From NCBI GenBank assembly GCA_024278655.1, contig JAJRSV010000320.1, forward strand, positions 1 to 9,363: DNA of 9,363 bases. Reading direction: 5' to 3'. This DNA is from Bacteroidota bacterium. Its GTDB lineage: Bacteria; Bacteroidota; Ignavibacteria; Ignavibacteriales; Ignavibacteriaceae. This document shows positions 6,082 to 9,363 of this stretch, in pieces. The notes under the pieces were generated by a model, which saw nothing but the letters and a program-made list of their open reading frames with translations, was not told where the DNA came from and made no database searches. The position numbers were made by a program, and so were the translations under genes. The first letter of the stretch is position 1; the number at the start of each line of letters is the position of its first letter.

Positions 6082-9060
6082 TCATCGCAGAAGAATCATC
6101 TTTTTTGCTCTGACAAAACCGCCCGCAGTAATTCTGTAAATATATACTCCGGTCGGTAGTGTAGTTGCATCAAACTGAACGGTATATCTTCCGGCAGTTT
6201 TATATTCATCAACAAGAGTTATTACTTCTCTTCCGAGAATATCATAAATCTTCAACTCAACATTTCCGCTTTCGGGAATATCATACATAATATTAGTAGA
6301 GGGATTAAAAGGATTGGGATAGTTCTGGTAAAGGAAATACTTTTCAGGAATAAATGCGTTTTGTGTTTCATAAACGTTAGTGATAATTGTCGGATCGGGA
6401 ATACCGTCTCCATTCTGATCAGGGAAAACGGAAGCGAGATTAATTAAGCTGTCCGGTCCGCCGTCTCCGTTCACATCTGAATTGTCGGGAGCGGAATCGC
6501 CGGCACCGTAATTAAATCCTCCGGCAATAACGGCTACAAATTTCAGTTGCACATTGGGCGGAATTAACCCGGCACCCAAACCATAAATAGAATTCCATGA
6601 AACAGCTAATTCCAAATCCTGACCTCCGCTACCGCGTATCCCGTTTATTTCATCGGTAATGTTTATGCTGTTATTATCTGCAGTTAAAAACAGACTCGGC
6701 TGATCGTGAAAGTAAGAAGCAACAAACATATCTATAGCATCGCTGCTTCTGAATCTGAAGTTCTTCGGGTAATCACCAAGATAACCCTGCTGCGAATTAA
6801 AATTAGTTACGCCCCCGTCTATTCCCGCATCGCAATACAAAATCATGGTGTTGAAGTTATCATTCAAAATATAGTCCACTCCAATGTAAAGCGAATCGGC
6901 ATCCCACGTAACGAAAATTCCCATCAATTCGTTATCCTGCGTCTGCGGCGGGTTCCAATAGCTGTCGTTATCCGGGTCAAGAACAATCCGCCATTCCTCG
7001 AGCCAGTCATTCTCGTTTATGTTTATTGTGCCGTCAATAGTGGGTTTGCCGTAAGTTGCAATAATCGTATCCGTGTTTTCAATTACAATCAGGTTGTAAT
7101 CCGTTGAGTCGAAAGCGCCTTTATTATCGGTTACTTTAACTCTTATCAAATACGAACCGGTGTCTTCCGGCGCAGGAGTTCCGCTTATCAATCCACCCAA
7201 CTCATCAATGTTCAGCCAGCCGGGAGCAATTGCCAAGAAAAAGTGAAGTGTATCGTCATCCGGGTCCGATGCAAATGCCTGCTGTTCATAACGAACGGTT
7301 GCTTTAATCGTAGTATCGTTCAGCGTTTCAATTACGGGAGGATAATTTAACAACACACTTAATGAAAATGTGTCCACTGCCGTCTCACCTGCCGGATCGC
7401 TTACGTGAACTACAACCGTTGAACTTCCTGTATCGGAAAAAGCAGGTGTACCGTTCAACAATCCTGTGTTTGTAATGTTTAACCATAAAGGATTGTTCTC
7501 CAAAGTAAAGTTAAGATCATCGCCGTCAGCATCGTATACATTTATCTGATAATTAAAGAAAGAATTAGTGTAAGCCGTTTGATGTTGAATATCTTCCATC
7601 ACCGGAGGATGATTTATTGTTTGAGTAGTATCGGGAACATAAATTGCATAGCCGCGCGGCGGTGCCCACAAGTCGACCCTGCCGTCACCGGCTGCGGTTT
7701 TATCCATACCGTGCCCTGTGTAGTCTCTGAACACCTGATCAGGATAATCGGTATCAACCCAAACGCCGCGCCATTCCGATGGATTATCATTCATCACAAG
7801 GTAAACAGCAGGTTTGCCGTTTCCTCCATCTCTTCGTGCAACATAAATATCCGTCGCTTGTTCTTGCTGCGTTCCGCTTCCTCCAACGTACCAGGGATTA
7901 AGTTGATCTCTCTTTGTCGTAGAGCCGTAGATGAAAGTCTTCCTTATCCAGATAAGCGTATCAATTTGTGGAGAATAACCGTAGTCAAAATAATCTTTGA
8001 AAAATACGGCGGGTCTTCCTTCGGAGAACATAATGTAAGCATAAGCCATCGGCTTATCGAACAGCACCGGATCGTGACCGTCGTAAATTGTTCCGTCCCA
8101 ACCGATTCTGTCAACATCATGATTTTCAACAAAAGTAGAAACATTAAACCCGCTCATTCCGTTGTTAATCAGTCCCGCATAATCAAGTTCATTCATATCA
8201 AAGCTGCCCGACTGGTTATTGCACATTTCCTGCAGCTTGTAACGCAGCGGAAAATCGAACAGGCTTATATTCCCACCGAATGAAACCACCTGGTTAAAAT
8301 AATTAATGATTTCACCCGGACCGCTCCAATGTTCACCCACAATATATACATCGGGAAATGCCTGGGAAAACTGAGCTATAAATTCCGGTTCTATATGTTT
8401 TACCGCATCGACTCTAAAGCCATCGAAATTCAGTACGTTTAAAATGTAATCAGCCCAGGCAATTAAGCTGTCGCCCGTACCGCCTGAAAAGTAACAAAGG
8501 TCTTCGAAAAATATTTTGTTGTGATACGGAGGATTGTTATCGCAATGGAAATTATTCGGATGAAAGTTGACGGCTGTTTTCTGAAATCTTCCGCTTACGG
8601 GATTGAACACCGTCCACCCCGTTCCGCCTCCGCACTCATACGGCATTTGTGCATCGCCGTTGGCAGCATGGTTCATTACCAAATCGAAAAACAATTCTAT
8701 TCCGAAAGAATGAAAGACGGATACCATATTTTCCAGTTCACTTCTGCTTCCGAAACGTGTTTCGGTAGTTCCCTTCTGATTGTATTCGCCGAAGTCATAA
8801 TTATCGTAAACATCGTATCCCATCGAAAGAGCTCCGCCGCCTTTAGCAGCGGGGGGAATCCAGATAGCACCGAAACCGGCTGAAGCTAATCGATTGGCAA
8901 TTTGCGAAAGCGAATCGTACCACATTCCACCCGGCGGCGATTCCCAATAAAAGCCCTGCATATAAACATCGGATTTGGATGTGTCTATTAATCCAACCTG
9001 TTCACTTTGTGCGAAGGATATTCCAACGAATAAAAATATTAAGAAGATTATTTTTTTCAT
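6082..9060 (-). CDS. Secreted multidomain alpha-amylase (GH13, GH13_7-like) with T9SS sorting domain
   Basis: A 992-residue exported enzyme that hydrolyses internal alpha-1,4 bonds of starch or glycogen. After a signal peptide (1-18, ending SFAQ) comes a GH13 TIM barrel (about 31-476). The four classical regions are intact: DLVMNH (126-131), GFRVDAVKH (214-222, nucleophile D218), VGEHW (E243 acid/base) and FVENHD (310-315, D315). The start MQGFYWESPPGG, then AIWIPPAAKG and ETRFGS, closely resembles Pyrococcus/Thermococcus amylases of subfamily GH13_7, including a possible zinc triad (H167, H172, C189). Two cadherin/Ig-like repeats (about 484-570 and 572-660) follow, then a CBM9/DOMON-like beta domain (about 668-890) ending in calcium-loop-like DVNGDGGPDS and DQNGDGIPDP, and a T9SS type A sorting domain (about 911-992: YPNPFNP, GREV, GVYIYRI). 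It is predicted to be released or surface-anchored through T9SS. It appears to be transcribed alone, and no Shine-Dalgarno sequence is seen before the ATG. Confidence 0.93.
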   Translation of the reverse strand: MKKIIFLIFLFVGISFAQSEQVGLIDTSKSDVYMQGFYWESPPGGMWYDSLSQIANRLASAGFGAIWIPPAAKGGGALSMGYDVYDNYDFGEYNQKGTTETRFGSRSELENMVSVFHSFGIELFFDLVMNHAANGDAQMPYECGGGTGWTVFNPVSGRFQKTAVNFHPNNFHCDNNPPYHNKIFFEDLCYFSGGTGDSLIAWADYILNVLNFDGFRVDAVKHIEPEFIAQFSQAFPDVYIVGEHWSGPGEIINYFNQVVSFGGNISLFDFPLRYKLQEMCNNQSGSFDMNELDYAGLINNGMSGFNVSTFVENHDVDRIGWDGTIYDGHDPVLFDKPMAYAYIMFSEGRPAVFFKDYFDYGYSPQIDTLIWIRKTFIYGSTTKRDQLNPWYVGGSGTQQEQATDIYVARRDGGNGKPAVYLVMNDNPSEWRGVWVDTDYPDQVFRDYTGHGMDKTAAGDGRVDLWAPPRGYAIYVPDTTQTINHPPVMEDIQHQTAYTNSFFNYQINVYDADGDDLNFTLENNPLWLNITNTGLLNGTPAFSDTGSSTVVVHVSDPAGETAVDTFSLSVLLNYPPVIETLNDTTIKATVRYEQQAFASDPDDDTLHFFLAIAPGWLNIDELGGLISGTPAPEDTGSYLIRVKVTDNKGAFDSTDYNLIVIENTDTIIATYGKPTIDGTININENDWLEEWRIVLDPDNDSYWNPPQTQDNELMGIFVTWDADSLYIGVDYILNDNFNTMILYCDAGIDGGVTNFNSQQGYLGDYPKNFRFRSSDAIDMFVASYFHDQPSLFLTADNNSINITDEINGIRGSGGQDLELAVSWNSIYGLGAGLIPPNVQLKFVAVIAGGFNYGAGDSAPDNSDVNGDGGPDSLINLASVFPDQNGDGIPDPTIITNVYETQNAFIPEKYFLYQNYPNPFNPSTNIMYDIPESGNVELKIYDILGREVITLVDEYKTAGRYTVQFDATTLPTGVYIYRITAGGFVRAKKMILLR
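7081..7611 (-). repeat. Tandem pair of cadherin/Ig-like (He_PIG/CADG-type) domains in the amylase
   Basis: Residues about 484-570 and 572-660 are two copies of one beta-sandwich module. Each has PPV near its start, a DxDxDxLxF acidic segment (DADGDDLNF, DPDDDTLHF), WLNI, the GTPA turn and a TGS...V(K/H)V(S/T)D end. Such repeats usually act as calcium-stabilised spacers between catalytic and binding modules. The copies have diverged in sequence, so this is an old protein-level duplication. Confidence 0.75.
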
Positions 9061-9230
9061 TATTCGAATTGACTACTTATAAAATGCAACATAACCTGAT
9101 TATAAAACTCAATTTAAATTTTTTAAGTGGAAAGTAAAAAAATATCACTCCGTTACGAATACGCTAATCGTGCGTTGGCGGCGTATTTAATTTTAAATAA
9201 ACTGTCGTTGTGTTCTCACATAATTAAACA
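9061..9230. other. Amylase upstream region
   Basis: A 170-bp AT-rich gap that must contain the amylase promoter. On the minus strand TTG, 16 bases, then TATGTTG is only a weak promoter match. An inverted repeat AATACGC/GCGTATT (9158-9164 and 9181-9187, 16-base centre) stands out as a GC-richer island and is the best operator candidate. No gene is seen on either strand. Confidence 0.4.
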
Positions 9231-9264
9231 ATAAAAAAACCCCTTACTTATTCAGTAAGGGGTT
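9231..9264 (-). terminator. Strong intrinsic terminator
   Basis: Perfect 11-bp stem: AACCCCTTACT (9238-9248) and AGTAAGGGGTT (9254-9264) around a 5-base loop. On the minus strand the stem runs into a T7 tract (the A run at 9233-9239). It sits 30 bases after the stop of the T9SS protein gene and ends its transcript, separating it from the amylase gene. Confidence 0.9.
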
Positions 9265-9293
9265 AAAGTAAACTAAGAATGAATTCAGGGAAT

Positions 9294-9363
9294 TTATTTC
9301 AGGAGGGTCATCTTTTTAACCTGAACAAAATCTCCGGCTTCAAGACGGTAGAAATACATTCCA
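9294..9363 (-). CDS. C-terminal end of a T9SS-exported protein (partial)
   Basis: The last 22 codons before a TAA at 9294-9296; the rest lies beyond the window. The residues GMYFYRLEAGDF followed by VQVKKMTLLK are the final strands of a T9SS type A sorting domain. They match the amylase's own tail (GVYIYRITAGGF then VRAKKMILLR) almost residue for residue. The protein is therefore predicted to be exported across the outer membrane and cleaved at this domain. Its function cannot be seen. Confidence 0.85.
   Translation of the reverse strand, partial: GMYFYRLEAGDFVQVKKMTLLK

Noticed and set aside
6706..7107. A 133-codon plus-strand frame, and a similar 120-codon frame at 8521-8883
   Set aside because: Both are antisense shadows of the amylase gene with no ribosome binding site or domain.
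7944..8144. A 66-codon minus-strand frame overlapping the amylase in another frame
   Set aside because: It is nested in the catalytic domain coding sequence, with no independent support.
7579..8283. A 234-codon open frame on the plus strand inside the amylase gene
   Set aside because: It lies fully antisense to the strongly supported GH13 catalytic domain and its product shows no recognisable domain or signal. Long antisense frames are common opposite real genes.
9061..9230. A sigma-54 promoter upstream of the amylase, as a target of the regulator in the window
   Set aside because: The only GG...GC candidate (GGTTATGTTGC) has 7 rather than 10 bases between GG and GC. The other gaps in the window gave no -24/-12 match by eye either.

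Overview
The window looks like chromosomal DNA from a member of the Ignavibacteria/Bacteroidota lineage (FCB group). Three things point there. Two proteins carry type IX secretion (T9SS) C-terminal sorting domains, with the YPNPFNPST and GVYIYRI...KKMILLR style typical of Ignavibacteria. The gene order miaB / sigma-54 activator / lptE is, from memory, a recurrent one in Bacteroidota. Several upstream regions contain the Bacteroidota-type promoter core TAnnTTTG, and ribosome binding sites are mostly weak or absent. All supported genes lie on the minus strand, so they are read from high to low coordinates.

Region 1 (9363 down to 9231): the last 22 codons of a T9SS-exported protein, followed by a strong intrinsic terminator. 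Region 2 (9230 to 6082): a monocistronic-looking gene for a 992-residue secreted alpha-amylase. It has a signal peptide, a GH13 catalytic domain closest by eye to the Thermococcales-type GH13_7 amylases, two cadherin/Ig-like repeats, a CBM9/DOMON-like beta domain with two calcium-loop-like segments, and a T9SS sorting domain. Region 3 (6081 to 5608): a 474-bp gap holding an overlooked 50-codon gene for a single-pass membrane protein with its own plausible promoter. Region 4 (5607 to 1): a probable housekeeping/envelope gene run of miaB (tRNA ms2i6A37 methylthiotransferase), a SPOR-domain periplasmic protein, an MBL-fold hydrolase, a sigma-54 enhancer-binding protein without a sensor domain, lptE (LPS assembly lipoprotein) and a membrane family 2 glycosyltransferase cut by the window edge.

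Region 4 combines RNA modification, a cell-wall-associated SPOR protein, outer-membrane LPS assembly and polysaccharide synthesis around an orphan sigma-54 activator, which suggests an envelope-homeostasis cluster. The amylase and the T9SS protein beside it belong to a separate, nutrient-acquisition part. I see no mobile element, CRISPR array, rRNA or tRNA gene. No obvious new multi-gene defence or biosynthetic system is present. The most unusual items are the amylase architecture, the hidden small membrane protein and the orphan sigma-54 regulator.
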